Source of the DNA: Bifidobacterium criceti
GTDB taxonomy: Bacteria; Actinomycetota; Actinomycetes; Actinomycetales; Bifidobacteriaceae
Assembly: GCF_002286935.1 (NCBI RefSeq)
Contig: NZ_MVOH01000015.1
Coordinates: 62,001-126,000, forward strand
Length of the DNA: 64,000 nucleotides
Direction of reading: 5' to 3'
The notes under the pieces are model-generated. The model searched no databases, was not told the DNA's origin, and saw only the letters and a list, made by a program, of their open reading frames with translations. Numbering within the stretch: the stretch's first letter is position 1; each line of letters opens with the position of its first letter. A program made the translations under genes and the position numbers. Shown here piece after piece: positions 7,953 through 18,403 of the stretch.

Positions 7953-10900
7953 CATGAACGAACACGAACTCCACCATGGTTCGCTCGCGGCGCTGCGCGC
8001 CGCGCTCGACGCCGACCCCACGTTCCATGACCTCGCCCACGGACTCGCCGACACCCCGGACGCGGCGGGCGACCCCAGTCTCGTCATCGGCGCTCCCGAC
8101 GGCATCCGCCCCGCGCTCGCGGCGGCGCGCGCCGCGCTCGACCCCATCGTCATCGTCGTGCCGTCGGGCCGTGAGGCCGAGGAGCTCGTCGACGATGTGC
8201 GCTCATGGTACGACGGCGACCCGGCGGCCGTAGCCCAGCTTGAGGCATGGGAGACGCTGCCGCATGAACGTCTTTCGCCACGCGCCGACACCGTCGCGAA
8301 CCGCATGGAGGTCTTCCGCAGGCTGTGCCACCCCGAGCCGGGCAACGCGATGTTCGGGCCGATCCGCATCCTCGTCATGCCGGTGCGTTCGCTCATCCAA
8401 CCGGTCGTCGCCGGCATCGGCGACGTCGAGCCGCTCGTGTTCACGGTCGGGGAGGAGGTCGCGCTCGACGAGGCGTCCGCGGCGCTTGTGCGCAACGCCT
8501 ACACGCGCGTCGACCTCGTCATGGACCGCGGCGAATTCGCCGTGCGCGGCGGCCTCATCGACGTGTTTCCGCCTACACTGCCGCATCCGGTGCGCATCGA
8601 GTTCTTCGGCGACGAGATCGAATCAATCCGTGAATTCCACGCATCCGACCAACGCACCTATGGTGGGACCATCGAAACCGTATGGGCGACGCCATGCCGC
8701 GAACTGCAATTGACACCCGAGGTCCGCGAACGCGCGCGTTCGCTCATCGGACGCATCCCGAACGCCGACGACATGCTCGAATCGATCGCGCAGGCGATTC
8801 CCGTCGAAGGCATGGAATCGCTCATGCCGGCGCTCATCGACGACATGTGCCCCGTCTCGTCGATGCTGCCGCGACGCTCCGTCGTCATGCTGTGCGACCC
8901 CGAGAAGCTGCGCCGTGCCGTCGACGACCTCGCGAAGACCGCGAACGAATTCCTCGCGACGAGCTGGCATGTCGCCGCGTCCGGACACGGCGCGGGTGCC
9001 CCTATCACCTTCGACGGGGCGAACTTCCTCGCCTACGACGAAGTCGTCTCCTCACTCGCATACAGCGAACGCGAACTGTGGAAGGTCAGTGGGTTCACCG
9101 TCGACACATCGATGCCCGGCCATCTGCAGATCGACGCGCAGACGCCGCGGGAGTTCCGCGGTGACGAGCGGCGCACCGAACAAGGCGTGCGCACACTGCT
9201 CGCCGACGGCTACGCCGTGACGCTCACGGCGGCTGCACAAGGCACGCTCCACAGGCTCACGCGCATGCTCAACGCCGTCGGCGTGACCGACGTCACACCG
9301 GTGCGCTCGCAGGCGCGCGACGGCTTCATCGAACACCGTGCGAAGGTCGCGCTGCTGACCGAACGTGACATCACCGGGCGTGAAAGCGCCGCCGGTGGGC
9401 CGAAGACGCCACGCAAACGCCGCAAATCCATCGACCTCATGGAGCTCAAACCCGGCGATTTCGTCGTGCATGAACAACACGGCATCGGCAGGTTCATCGA
9501 GATGCGCCAGCGCACGACCGGTTCGGGAAGGAACCGCACGACGCGCGAGTACCTCGTCATCGAATACGCGCCGGGCAAACGCAACGCGCCGCCGGACAAG
9601 CTGTTCATCCCGACCGACCAGCTCGACCTCGTGAGCAAGTACATCGGCGCCGAGATCCCGAAGCTCAACAAGCTCGGCGGGTCGGACTGGGCGGCGACGA
9701 AGGCGAAGGCGAGGAAACACGTCCACGAGATCGCGCAGAACCTCATCAAACTGTATTCGGCGCGCCAGCGCACGAAGGGGTTCGCGTTCAGCAAGGACAC
9801 GCCGTGGCAGAAGGAGCTTGAGGACGCCTTCCCGTACCAGGAGACCGCCGACCAGCTCACGACGATCGACGACGTCAAGGCGGACATGGAGAAGCCGCTG
9901 CCGATGGACCGCCTCATATGCGGCGACGTCGGCTTCGGCAAGACCGAGATCGCCGTGCGTGCCGCGTTCAAGGCCGTGCAGGACTCCAAACAGGTCGCCG
10001 TGCTCGTGCCGACGACGCTCCTCGTCCAGCAGCATTATGAGACCTTCACCGAGCGCTTCGAGGGGTTCCCGGTCAACGTCGCGGCGATGAGCCGTTTCCA
10101 GAGCACGAAGCAGATCAACGAGACGATCAAGGGCCTCGCCGACGGTTCCGTCGACGTCGTCATCGGCACGCACAAACTGCTCAATCCGAAGATCACGTTC
10201 AAGGACCTCGGCCTCGTCATCATCGATGAGGAGCAGCGCTTCGGCGTCGAGGCGAAGGAGGCGCTCAAGGCGATCCGCACGAACGTTGATGTGCTGAGCC
10301 TGTCGGCGACGCCGATCCCACGTACGCTCGAAATGGCCGTGACCGGCATCCGTGAGATGTCGACGCTCGCGACGCCGCCCGAGGACCGTCTGCCGGTCCT
10401 CACCTATGTCGGCGCGTACGAGGACGCGCAGGTCACGGCGGCGATCCGCCGCGAACTGCTGCGCGGCGGCCAGGTTTTCTACATCCACAACCGCGTCGAG
10501 GACATCGACAAGAAGGCCGCGAAACTGCACGAGCTCGTCCCCGAGGCGCGCATCGGCATCGCACACGGCAAAATGGGGCGCAAACAGCTCGATCAGGTCA
10601 TCCGCGATTTCTGGCACCGGGACATCGATGTGCTGCTGTGCACGACGATCGTCGAGACCGGGCTTGACATCTCGAACGCGAACACGCTCATCGTCGACCA
10701 TGCCGACCGTTTCGGCTTGAGCCAGCTACACCAGCTGCGCGGACGCGTCGGCCGCGGCCGCGAACGCGCCTACGCGTATTTCCTGTACGATCCAGGCAAG
10801 CCGATGACCGAGCAGTCACACGAACGACTCGTGACAATCGCGCAGAACACGGCCTTGGGAAGCGGCTTCGATGTCGCGATGAAGGACCTCGAGCTGCGTG

Positions 10901-11493
10901 GCACCGGCAATCTGCTCGGCGATGAACAAAGCGGCCATATCGAGGGTGTCGGGTTCGACCTCTATGTGCGCATGGTTTCCGAGGCGATTGAGGATTATAA
11001 GGAGCCGGACCGCACCGAGCCGCCCGTCGTGTCGATCGACCTGCCGATCGAGGCGTCGATTCCGGTCGACTACATCGATGCGGACAAGTTGCGTCTCGAG
11101 GCGTACCGCAAACTCGCCGAGGCGAGGGACGACGACGACCTCGAGGAGCTGCGTGAAGAGCTCACCGACCGCTACGGCAAGCCGCCGCAGGTCTTCACGT
11201 CGCTTTTCGACATCGCGAGGCTGCGTGAGCGCGCCCGTGGCCTCGGCATCACCGAAATCGTCGGCCAAGGCGGCAAGCTGCGCGTCGGGGGGATCGATCC
11301 GCCCGAATCGGTGCGTATGCGCATCGAACGCATCTACAAGGGTGCCCAATACCGTCCGCTCACGCACACCTATATGATTCCGACGCCGTTCGAGGGGACG
11401 CTCGGATCGGGGCCGATGTCATCCGATGACGTCATCAAGTGGACCGAACAGCTGCTCGACGACCTCGCATGGACGCCGAAGCCGCGCACATGA
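7942..11493 (+). CDS. mfd: Transcription-repair coupling factor Mfd
   Basis: A DNA translocase that removes stalled RNA polymerase and recruits the UvrABC excision system. The 1183-residue protein has the full layout: a UvrB-homology N-terminal part, a CarD-like RNA polymerase interaction domain (about residues 490-560, beginning LKPGDFVVHEQHGIGRF), a superfamily 2 helicase core and the C-terminal TRCF domain. Motifs seen are GDVGFGKTEIA (Walker A), VIIDEEQRFGV (DEEQ, Walker B), LSATPIPRTL and QLRGRVGRGRERAYAYF. The ATG lies inside the pth end; a second in-frame ATG three codons later (7954) starts just after the pth stop. Confidence 0.97.
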   Translation: MPADMNEHELHHGSLAALRAALDADPTFHDLAHGLADTPDAAGDPSLVIGAPDGIRPALAAARAALDPIVIVVPSGREAEELVDDVRSWYDGDPAAVAQLEAWETLPHERLSPRADTVANRMEVFRRLCHPEPGNAMFGPIRILVMPVRSLIQPVVAGIGDVEPLVFTVGEEVALDEASAALVRNAYTRVDLVMDRGEFAVRGGLIDVFPPTLPHPVRIEFFGDEIESIREFHASDQRTYGGTIETVWATPCRELQLTPEVRERARSLIGRIPNADDMLESIAQAIPVEGMESLMPALIDDMCPVSSMLPRRSVVMLCDPEKLRRAVDDLAKTANEFLATSWHVAASGHGAGAPITFDGANFLAYDEVVSSLAYSERELWKVSGFTVDTSMPGHLQIDAQTPREFRGDERRTEQGVRTLLADGYAVTLTAAAQGTLHRLTRMLNAVGVTDVTPVRSQARDGFIEHRAKVALLTERDITGRESAAGGPKTPRKRRKSIDLMELKPGDFVVHEQHGIGRFIEMRQRTTGSGRNRTTREYLVIEYAPGKRNAPPDKLFIPTDQLDLVSKYIGAEIPKLNKLGGSDWAATKAKARKHVHEIAQNLIKLYSARQRTKGFAFSKDTPWQKELEDAFPYQETADQLTTIDDVKADMEKPLPMDRLICGDVGFGKTEIAVRAAFKAVQDSKQVAVLVPTTLLVQQHYETFTERFEGFPVNVAAMSRFQSTKQINETIKGLADGSVDVVIGTHKLLNPKITFKDLGLVIIDEEQRFGVEAKEALKAIRTNVDVLSLSATPIPRTLEMAVTGIREMSTLATPPEDRLPVLTYVGAYEDAQVTAAIRRELLRGGQVFYIHNRVEDIDKKAAKLHELVPEARIGIAHGKMGRKQLDQVIRDFWHRDIDVLLCTTIVETGLDISNANTLIVDHADRFGLSQLHQLRGRVGRGRERAYAYFLYDPGKPMTEQSHERLVTIAQNTALGSGFDVAMKDLELRGTGNLLGDEQSGHIEGVGFDLYVRMVSEAIEDYKEPDRTEPPVVSIDLPIEASIPVDYIDADKLRLEAYRKLAEARDDDDLEELREELTDRYGKPPQVFTSLFDIARLRERARGLGITEIVGQGGKLRVGGIDPPESVRMRIERIYKGAQYRPLTHTYMIPTPFEGTLGSGPMSSDDVIKWTEQLLDDLAWTPKPRT

Positions 11494-11512
11494 CGGCATG
11501 CCGGCTATGCGT

Positions 11513-11546
11513 GGTCCCGGCCGGGATGTGCTTCCCTGCCGGGACC
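11513..11546. terminator. Hairpin between convergent mfd and ABC ATPase genes
   Basis: A nine-base-pair stem (GGTCCCGGC at 11513-11521 pairing with 11538-11546) and a 16-base loop. It starts 19 bases after the mfd stop and ends one base before the end of the opposing ATPase gene. No T-run is present, so termination is inferred. Confidence 0.55.
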
Positions 11547-11547
11547 C

Positions 11548-12270
11548 TCAGGCGGCCAGGGCGTCGCGCAACCGCTGTTCGAGCAGTGCATGGCCGACGG
11601 GACGCCCCACGTCGTCAAGCGAGGAGCGGTCGACATGCATCTCGTCATGGATCTCGCCGCCGGCGAGCACGAGGATGCGGTCGGCAAGCCGCACCGCCTC
11701 GGCGACGTCATGCGTGACAAGGACCGTCGCGAAGCCGAGCTCCGCACGCAGGCCGGCGAGCAGGTCCTGCATGTCGAAGCGTGTGAGTGCGTCGAGCGCG
11801 CCGAACGGCTCGTCGAGCAACAGCAGCTGCGGTTCGCGTACCAACGCGCGGGCGAGCGAGACGCGCTGACGTTGGCCTCCCGACAACGCCGCCGGCATCA
11901 TGTCCACGGCATCGGCGAGCCCGACATGCATGAGCGCCCGTTTGGCGGCCGCCTTGCGTGCCCGGCGCATCGACGAGGCGCCGTCCGGCCTCATGCCGAG
12001 CGTCACATTGTCCCAAACGCGCAGCCAGGGCACGAGCCGCGCATCCTGGAACCCGAACGAGACGCGGGCGTCTGTGCTCACCGCACCCCGTTCGGGTTCG
12101 AGCAGGCCGGCGATGATGCGCAGAAGCGTCGATTTGCCGCATCCCGAGCGTCCGATGAGCGCGACCGTCTCATGCACGCCGACATGCATGCGCACATTGG
12201 AGAGCACATCGTGGCCGCCGAATGATTTGCATACGCCGTCGAGTGTCACGGCCTGCGTCGGCGCGTTCAT
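11548..12270 (-). CDS. ABC transporter ATP-binding protein (SsuB/TauB type)
   Basis: The 240-residue cytoplasmic ATPase of an importer of the nitrate/sulfonate/taurine class. Walker A is LIGRSGCGKSTLL, the signature is LSGGQRQRVSLARAL and Walker B is LLLLDEPFGALD, followed by the H-loop in VTHDVAEAV. It overlaps the end of the upstream substrate-binding protein gene by four bases and closes a permease, binding protein, ATPase operon read on the minus strand. The transported compound cannot be read from this subunit. Confidence 0.93.
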   Translation of the reverse strand: MNAPTQAVTLDGVCKSFGGHDVLSNVRMHVGVHETVALIGRSGCGKSTLLRIIAGLLEPERGAVSTDARVSFGFQDARLVPWLRVWDNVTLGMRPDGASSMRRARKAAAKRALMHVGLADAVDMMPAALSGGQRQRVSLARALVREPQLLLLDEPFGALDALTRFDMQDLLAGLRAELGFATVLVTHDVAEAVRLADRILVLAGGEIHDEMHVDRSSLDDVGRPVGHALLEQRLRDALAA

Positions 12271-13265
12271 GCGCTGCAGTCCATCGTCGCGGCCGCGATG
12301 TCCGGCGTCGTGTCGATGAAACCGAAATCGACGTATTCCTTCGCCTGCGCTTCGAGCATCGCACGCCCTTGCGCGTCAATCGGCAGGATCTTCGGCACAT
12401 CGAACTGTGCGATCTGCTCGGCGGTTTCATCCGAAGCGCCGAATTCCTTGTAGGCGTCGGTGATGATCGTGGGACGCCGCTGCGCCGCTTCGGACTCTTT
12501 GACGAGCGCACGGTACATCGCCTTGACCGCTTCGGGGTGTCTTGTCGCGAAATCCTTCGAGACGATGTGGATTGACACGTTGTGGTTGTCGTAGTCCTCG
12601 CCATCGATGAGCAGCTTCGCGCCCGGTGTCGCGACCGCCGCGGCGAGGTTCTGGTCGAATGACGAGAGCGCGTCGATCTGCCCGGAGGTGAACGCGGCCT
12701 GGAAATTGCTCGGGCTCATTTCGACGACGTCGACATCCTCGACGTCGACATCGGTGTGTTCGAGCGCCTTGTGCAGGACATAGTCGCCCGTGCCGCCGCG
12801 TTTGATGATCGCGACCTTCCTGCCCTTCAGGTTATTGAGTGACGTGATGCCGGAACCGGGGGCGGCGACGATGCCTTGCGAATCGCCTTCGTAGTATTCG
12901 ATCGCGAATGCCATCCATGGCTGGCCCTGGGCGAGGAAGTCGATGAACGACCCGGTCCCGGTACTTGTCGCATCCGCGTTGCCGGACAATACGGCGGCAT
13001 AGGCGTCGGTCGGGTTGTATGGGCCGGTGAATTCGACGTCGGTCGCGCCCATCGTCTCATCGAGGAAAGGCTCGTCGCGCACCGTCGTCAGGTAATTCGC
13101 CGTGGACAGGTAGGCGACACGCATCGGGGCGTCGCCGTCGGAGCGTGCCTGCGGTTGCTCGCCGCATGCGCATGCGGCGAGCGCAAGCGCGGCCGCGCTC
13201 ACGGCTGCGGCGGCTGTGCGTGCGAGTCGCGGCATCGGGCGGGACATAAGGGATTTGGATGACAT
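12267..13265 (-). CDS. ABC transporter substrate-binding lipoprotein (SsuA/NMT1 type)
   Basis: A 332-residue lipoprotein. A signal peptide with the lipobox LAAC precedes an NMT1/SsuA-like periplasmic-binding fold. GRKVAIIKRGGTGDYVLHKAL corresponds to the family segment following the first lobe crossing. The ATG at 13265 is chosen because AAGGAGG stands at 13270-13276 on this strand, though the spacing of four bases is short; an ATG at 13283 is upstream of that site and less likely. The ligand could be an aliphatic sulfonate, a taurine-like compound or another small organic molecule. No riboswitch or sulfur-specific operator was seen to decide. Confidence 0.9.
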   Translation of the reverse strand: MSSKSLMSRPMPRLARTAAAAVSAAALALAACACGEQPQARSDGDAPMRVAYLSTANYLTTVRDEPFLDETMGATDVEFTGPYNPTDAYAAVLSGNADATSTGTGSFIDFLAQGQPWMAFAIEYYEGDSQGIVAAPGSGITSLNNLKGRKVAIIKRGGTGDYVLHKALEHTDVDVEDVDVVEMSPSNFQAAFTSGQIDALSSFDQNLAAAVATPGAKLLIDGEDYDNHNVSIHIVSKDFATRHPEAVKAMYRALVKESEAAQRRPTIITDAYKEFGASDETAEQIAQFDVPKILPIDAQGRAMLEAQAKEYVDFGFIDTTPDIAAATMDCSA

Positions 13266-13358
13266 GATGCCTCCTTCTGGCATGGCGGGGCCGGCCGGGG
13301 ATGACCGGACCGTGTGGGTGAATTCGATGAAGGTGATGGTTGGTGAAACAGACGGCTG

Positions 13359-14234
13359 TCAGGCATGCACACGCACTGCGCGCTCAAGCATCGACACGAG
13401 CCATTCGCTCAGCAGCCCGAGTGCCGCATACAACACGATGCACAGCACCATCTGGTCGGTGCGGAAGAACTGCTGGGCCCGGGAGAGCAGATAGCCTATG
13501 CCGGCAGAGGAATTGACCGTCTCACATGTCACGAGGGCAATCCACGAGACGGTGAGCGCGAAGCGCAACCCGGTCATGAATTGCGGCAGCGCACCGCGCA
13601 GCAGGATCTTCATGAAGACGACACGCCGCGGCATGCGGTAGGCGCGTGCAAGCTCGAGGAGTCCCGGGTCTATCGCGCGCACGCCGTCACGTACGTTGAC
13701 GTAAATGAGCGAGAACGCGCCGATCGCGATGAGGGCGACCTTCATCGCCTCGCCGATGCCGAGCATGACGATGAGCAATGGCGCAAGCGCGGGGAAGGGG
13801 ATGGCGCGCAGCATATGTGCCGGTTTGCCGATGACGGCTTCGCCGATGCGGCTCGCACCCGAGATGATGCCGGCTGGCACGGCGAGTGCGACACCGATCG
13901 CAAGCCCCGCCATGACGCGCGCCACGCTGACGCGCACCGATGGCCACAACACGCCGTCGGACGCGAGTGAGGCGGCAGCGGCGGCGACTTCGCCGGGGGA
14001 AGGCAACGCACGCGTGCCGGCGGGAGAACGTGTGCCGAGGAACCACAATACGACGAGCACGGCAGTCGACGCCCACGCGATGAGCGTATGCGCCGCGAGA
14101 TACGGCATGCGTCGTGCGCATGCGGCGAAACGGCTGTCCGGCTGGCCGCCGTGCGCGCCGCGGTGTATGGCATCGCGAGCGCGCATTTCGTGGTGTGTGG
14201 GCACGATGGTGCCGGGATCCTCCAAGGTCGACAT
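13359..14234 (-). CDS. ABC transporter permease (SsuC type)
   Basis: The membrane subunit of the same importer. A hydrophilic N-terminus of about 40 residues precedes about six membrane helices, and the EAA loop reads ELARAYRMPRRVVFMKILLRGALPQ in the cytoplasmic position that contacts the ATPase. It is the first gene of the operon, with about 90 bases between it and the binding-protein gene. The ATG at 14234 has GAAGGGA six bases upstream; the frame is open to an ATG at 14360, but that extension shows no family similarity I can recognise. Confidence 0.9.
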   Translation of the reverse strand: MSTLEDPGTIVPTHHEMRARDAIHRGAHGGQPDSRFAACARRMPYLAAHTLIAWASTAVLVVLWFLGTRSPAGTRALPSPGEVAAAAASLASDGVLWPSVRVSVARVMAGLAIGVALAVPAGIISGASRIGEAVIGKPAHMLRAIPFPALAPLLIVMLGIGEAMKVALIAIGAFSLIYVNVRDGVRAIDPGLLELARAYRMPRRVVFMKILLRGALPQFMTGLRFALTVSWIALVTCETVNSSAGIGYLLSRAQQFFRTDQMVLCIVLYAALGLLSEWLVSMLERAVRVHA

Positions 14235-15876
<1,642 letters not shown>

Positions 15877-15928
15877 TCGCACATGCGGCGCGCATCGTGA
15901 CGCGCGTCGCATGATCATGTGACCAATC

Positions 15929-15965
15929 CGCCCGCCGCATCCGCTCGTCGAATGCGGCGGGTATT
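15929..15965 (+). terminator. Rho-independent terminator after eno
   Basis: A ten-base-pair stem (15929-15938 with 15950-15959), an 11-base loop and a TATTTT tail. The next gene starts within ten bases of the tail, so its promoter must overlap the hairpin or transcription reads through. Confidence 0.75.
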
Positions 15966-15974
15966 TTCGTGTCC

Positions 15975-16496
15975 ATGAGCACACGGACACGCGCCACACG
16001 ACCGAAACCGGCGACGCCGCGCAAGACGAGCGCGGGGCCGATCGCCTTCTTCGTCGCGCTCTTCATCATCGCATTGGGGCTCATCCAACTCGTCTCGACA
16101 TTCCATTCCTATGCGCTCGACCTGTCCGAGCTCAACAGCCTGAGGAAGCAGGAGGCGGCGCTCGTCGCCCAGAAGAAGGAACTCGAGAACGACATCGACC
16201 GGTGGGACGACGACGCCTATGTGACCGCGCAGGCACGTGAACGGCTCGGCTATGTGTTCCCGGGGGAGCAGCCGATCCGTGTCGAGCATCCCGAGGCGGT
16301 GACCGGCAGGAAGACGCCGACGCCGCTCGACGGGACGAACGGCGCACAGGAATCGACGTTGCCGTGGTACAGCGAGATGGCGTATTCCTTCAAGGAAGCC
16401 GACGCAGGCAAGACGAAGACACAGGACGGAGACCATGGCGAAGGCGCCACGCAGCCGGACGGCGCGGGCGACGACAAGACGAAGGAGCAGCAGTGA
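15975..16496 (+). CDS. Septum formation initiator family protein (FtsB/DivIC-like)
   Basis: A 173-residue single-pass membrane protein of the FtsB/DivIC family that helps assemble the division septum. A basic N-terminus precedes one hydrophobic helix (about residues 25-45). A coiled-coil stretch follows (LSELNSLRKQEAALVAQKKE), then a DAYVTAQARERLGYVFPGEQ block that ends the family domain. The acidic, hydrophilic C-terminal tail is longer than in E. coli FtsB, as is usual in Actinobacteria. A GTG six bases upstream (15969) is an alternative start. It overlaps the DUF501-Ppx gene by four bases. Confidence 0.88.
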   Translation: MSTRTRATRPKPATPRKTSAGPIAFFVALFIIALGLIQLVSTFHSYALDLSELNSLRKQEAALVAQKKELENDIDRWDDDAYVTAQARERLGYVFPGEQPIRVEHPEAVTGRKTPTPLDGTNGAQESTLPWYSEMAYSFKEADAGKTKTQDGDHGEGATQPDGAGDDKTKEQQ

Positions 16497-18145
16497 CCGA
16501 ATTCGACGCCGATATGATGCAGCAGGCGAGCGCGCTCGTGGACCGGTTCCTCGCCGAACCCGCGGACAAAGGGGACATCGCGACCGTGGGCGCGCAACTC
16601 GGAAGGTATCCGCGCGGCATGGTCGCCGTCGGCGCACGCTGCCGCTGCGGCCGTCCACTCGCCGTCATCACGCGTCCACTCGTCGACGGGAGGATCCCAT
16701 TCCCGACGACGATGTACCTGACGAGTCCCGAAGCCGTCAAGGCCGCTTCACATCTCGAAGCGGACGGCGTCATGAGGGAATACAACGCGCGCCTCGCCGA
16801 AGACGAAGACCTGCGACGCGCCTACGAACACGCCCATATGATGTACCTCGCGTTCCGCCATGCGCTCGCCGCGCGGCTCGGTGACAGCGAGGAGCACATC
16901 GAGGGCACGAGCGCGGGAGGCATGCCGACACGTGTCAAATGCCTCCATGCACTCGTCGCACAGAGCCTCGTCATGGGGCCGGGTGCCAATCCAATCGGTG
17001 ATGACGCGTTGGCGCGCATGCGCGATGAATTCACGCCGGACGCGTGCCGTTGCGTGCCACTTGACAAAGCGGACGCCGGAACACGCGCGCGTCGCGCTTC
17101 CACGCGTGGTGGTACGGCGGAGGGACAGAGGGATGGTCAAGCGGACGACGGCGCGCCGTCGGTCACCGTCGCCGGCATCGACTGCGGCACGAATTCGATC
17201 CGTCTCAAGATCGCCCGTGTCGACGCGAACGGCATCCACGATGTCGTCCCCCGCATGCTGCGCGTCGTACGCCTCGGCGAAGGCGTCGACAAGACGCACC
17301 GCTTCGCCGAGGACGCCCTTGAGCGCACCTATGCCGCCGCGCGCGAATTCGCCGAAGTCCTCGCGACGCACGATGTGGACGCGCTGCGGTTCGTCGCGAC
17401 ATCGGCGACGCGCGACGCCAGGAACCGCGAAGAGTTCGAGGACACGATCGAATCGATCCTCGGTGTGCGCCCCGAAGTGATCAGCGGCACCGAGGAAGCA
17501 GACCTGAGCTTCCTCGCGGCGACGGCGATGACGACGCGCGACGACCTCGAACCGCCGTTCCTCGTCGTCGACCTCGGGGGAGGGTCGACCGAACTCGTCG
17601 TCGGCGGCGCCGGGAACGAGGCGACGACGGTGTGCGCCGCGTTCTCGATGGACATCGGTTCGGTACGCATGACGGAGCGCCATCTGCATGCCGATCCGCC
17701 GACACAGCAGGAGGTCGATGACACCGTCATGGACATCGACCGGCACATCGACGAGGCCTTCGCCCATGTGCCCGCCGGCACCGTGAACACGATCATCGGC
17801 GTGTCGGGCACCGTCACGACGATGACGGCGCTTGCGATGGGATTGACGCAATACGACCATGCCGCCGTCGACGGTGTGCGCATGGATTTCGCGACCGCCT
17901 TCGACGTCGACGACCGATTCCTGCATATGACGCGTGAAGAACGCCGTGCGTACAAGACGATCCATCCGGGGCGCATCGATGTCGTCGGCGGCGGCGCGCT
18001 CATCTGGAACCGCGTGCTCGCGCGTGTCGCCGAAGCCGCCTTCGACGACCACGGCAAGGTCATCGACTCGTATGTCGCAAGCGAGCATGGCCTGCTCGAC
18101 GGGCTTGTGCTCGACTTGGGACGTCGTTTGCTTGCCAAACGCTGA
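16493..18145 (+). CDS. DUF501 - Ppx/GppA phosphatase fusion protein
   Basis: One uninterrupted 550-residue frame joins two modules. Residues 1-190 are a DUF501 domain (VGAQLGRYPRGMVAVGARCRCGRPLAVI, PFPTTMYLTSPEAV, then GGMPTRVKCLHALVAQSLVMGPGANPIGD). A charged linker of about 35 residues follows. From about residue 224 there is an exopolyphosphatase/pppGpp phosphatase domain of the ASKHA fold, with GIDCGTNSIRLKIARV, FVATSATRDARN and VVDLGGGSTELVVGG. The enzyme likely removes phosphate from polyphosphate or pppGpp. The GTG start has AAGGAG five bases upstream and overlaps the FtsB-like stop. Elsewhere in Actinobacteria the two domains are usually adjacent separate genes. I see no in-frame internal start with a ribosome site that would give a separate Ppx. 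Confidence 0.88.
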   Translation: MTEFDADMMQQASALVDRFLAEPADKGDIATVGAQLGRYPRGMVAVGARCRCGRPLAVITRPLVDGRIPFPTTMYLTSPEAVKAASHLEADGVMREYNARLAEDEDLRRAYEHAHMMYLAFRHALAARLGDSEEHIEGTSAGGMPTRVKCLHALVAQSLVMGPGANPIGDDALARMRDEFTPDACRCVPLDKADAGTRARRASTRGGTAEGQRDGQADDGAPSVTVAGIDCGTNSIRLKIARVDANGIHDVVPRMLRVVRLGEGVDKTHRFAEDALERTYAAAREFAEVLATHDVDALRFVATSATRDARNREEFEDTIESILGVRPEVISGTEEADLSFLAATAMTTRDDLEPPFLVVDLGGGSTELVVGGAGNEATTVCAAFSMDIGSVRMTERHLHADPPTQQEVDDTVMDIDRHIDEAFAHVPAGTVNTIIGVSGTVTTMTALAMGLTQYDHAAVDGVRMDFATAFDVDDRFLHMTREERRAYKTIHPGRIDVVGGGALIWNRVLARVAEAAFDDHGKVIDSYVASEHGLLDGLVLDLGRRLLAKR

Positions 18146-18181
18146 TATGGCATAATGACGGTTTGGCCGCCGGCGCGGCCC

Positions 18182-18261
18182 GCCCCCATGGCGAAATCGG
18201 TATACGCATTCGACTTAAAATCGAACGCTTCGGCTTGTGGGTTCGAGTCCCACTGGGGGCA
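18182..18261 (+). tRNA. tRNA-Leu (anticodon UAA)
   Basis: The acceptor arm GCCCCCA pairs with TGGGGGC (18254-18260), with discriminator A at 18261. The anticodon stem TTCGA/TCGAA encloses loop CTTAAAA with anticodon TAA at 18216-18218. A variable arm of about 11 bases (with a TTCG-capped stem) and T-arm GTGGG-TTCGAGT-CCCAC are present. The CCA end is not encoded (ACCG follows). A strong palindromic terminator starts eight bases downstream. Confidence 0.93.
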
Positions 18262-18268
18262 CCGGAAA

Positions 18269-18318
18269 CGTGGGCCTCCCATCCGCCGCGACATGTCGCG
18301 GCGGATGGGAGGCCCACG
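18269..18318 (+). terminator. 50-base perfect loopless palindrome after tRNA-Leu(UAA)
   Basis: Two 25-base arms meet at 18293/18294 (centre ACATGT) without mismatch. It lies directly after the tRNA and is the likely tRNA terminator. No T-run follows. Confidence 0.75.
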
Positions 18319-18403
18319 CGCATCCGATGGCGGACGCTCCTCACGCACACGTCATGCCCCCGTAACACAATGCGCGCTTTTGCTCCGTACACTCCCAAGC
18401 ATC

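Noticed and set aside
9052..10701. A 549-codon open frame antisense to mfd
   Set aside because: Covered by the intact mfd gene in the sense strand; composition is that of an antisense shadow.
11548..14234. Thiamine, riboflavin or sulfur-specific transporter assignment for the SsuABC-like importer
   Set aside because: No riboswitch or diagnostic binding-site residues were seen; the class is clear but the substrate is not, so no specific name was given.
17090..17165. Possible frameshift or hidden separate start between DUF501 and Ppx
   Set aside because: The frame is continuous and codon use does not change. The ATG near 17132 is in another frame and the in-frame region has no start codon with a ribosome site. 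A true fusion is the simpler reading, so it is kept as one gene.
18155..18403. Upstream extension of the small membrane-protein gene through tRNA-Leu
   Set aside because: The open frame runs back across the tRNA and its palindromic terminator, which cannot be coding; a -10 box and ATG at 18404 give a sensible start.
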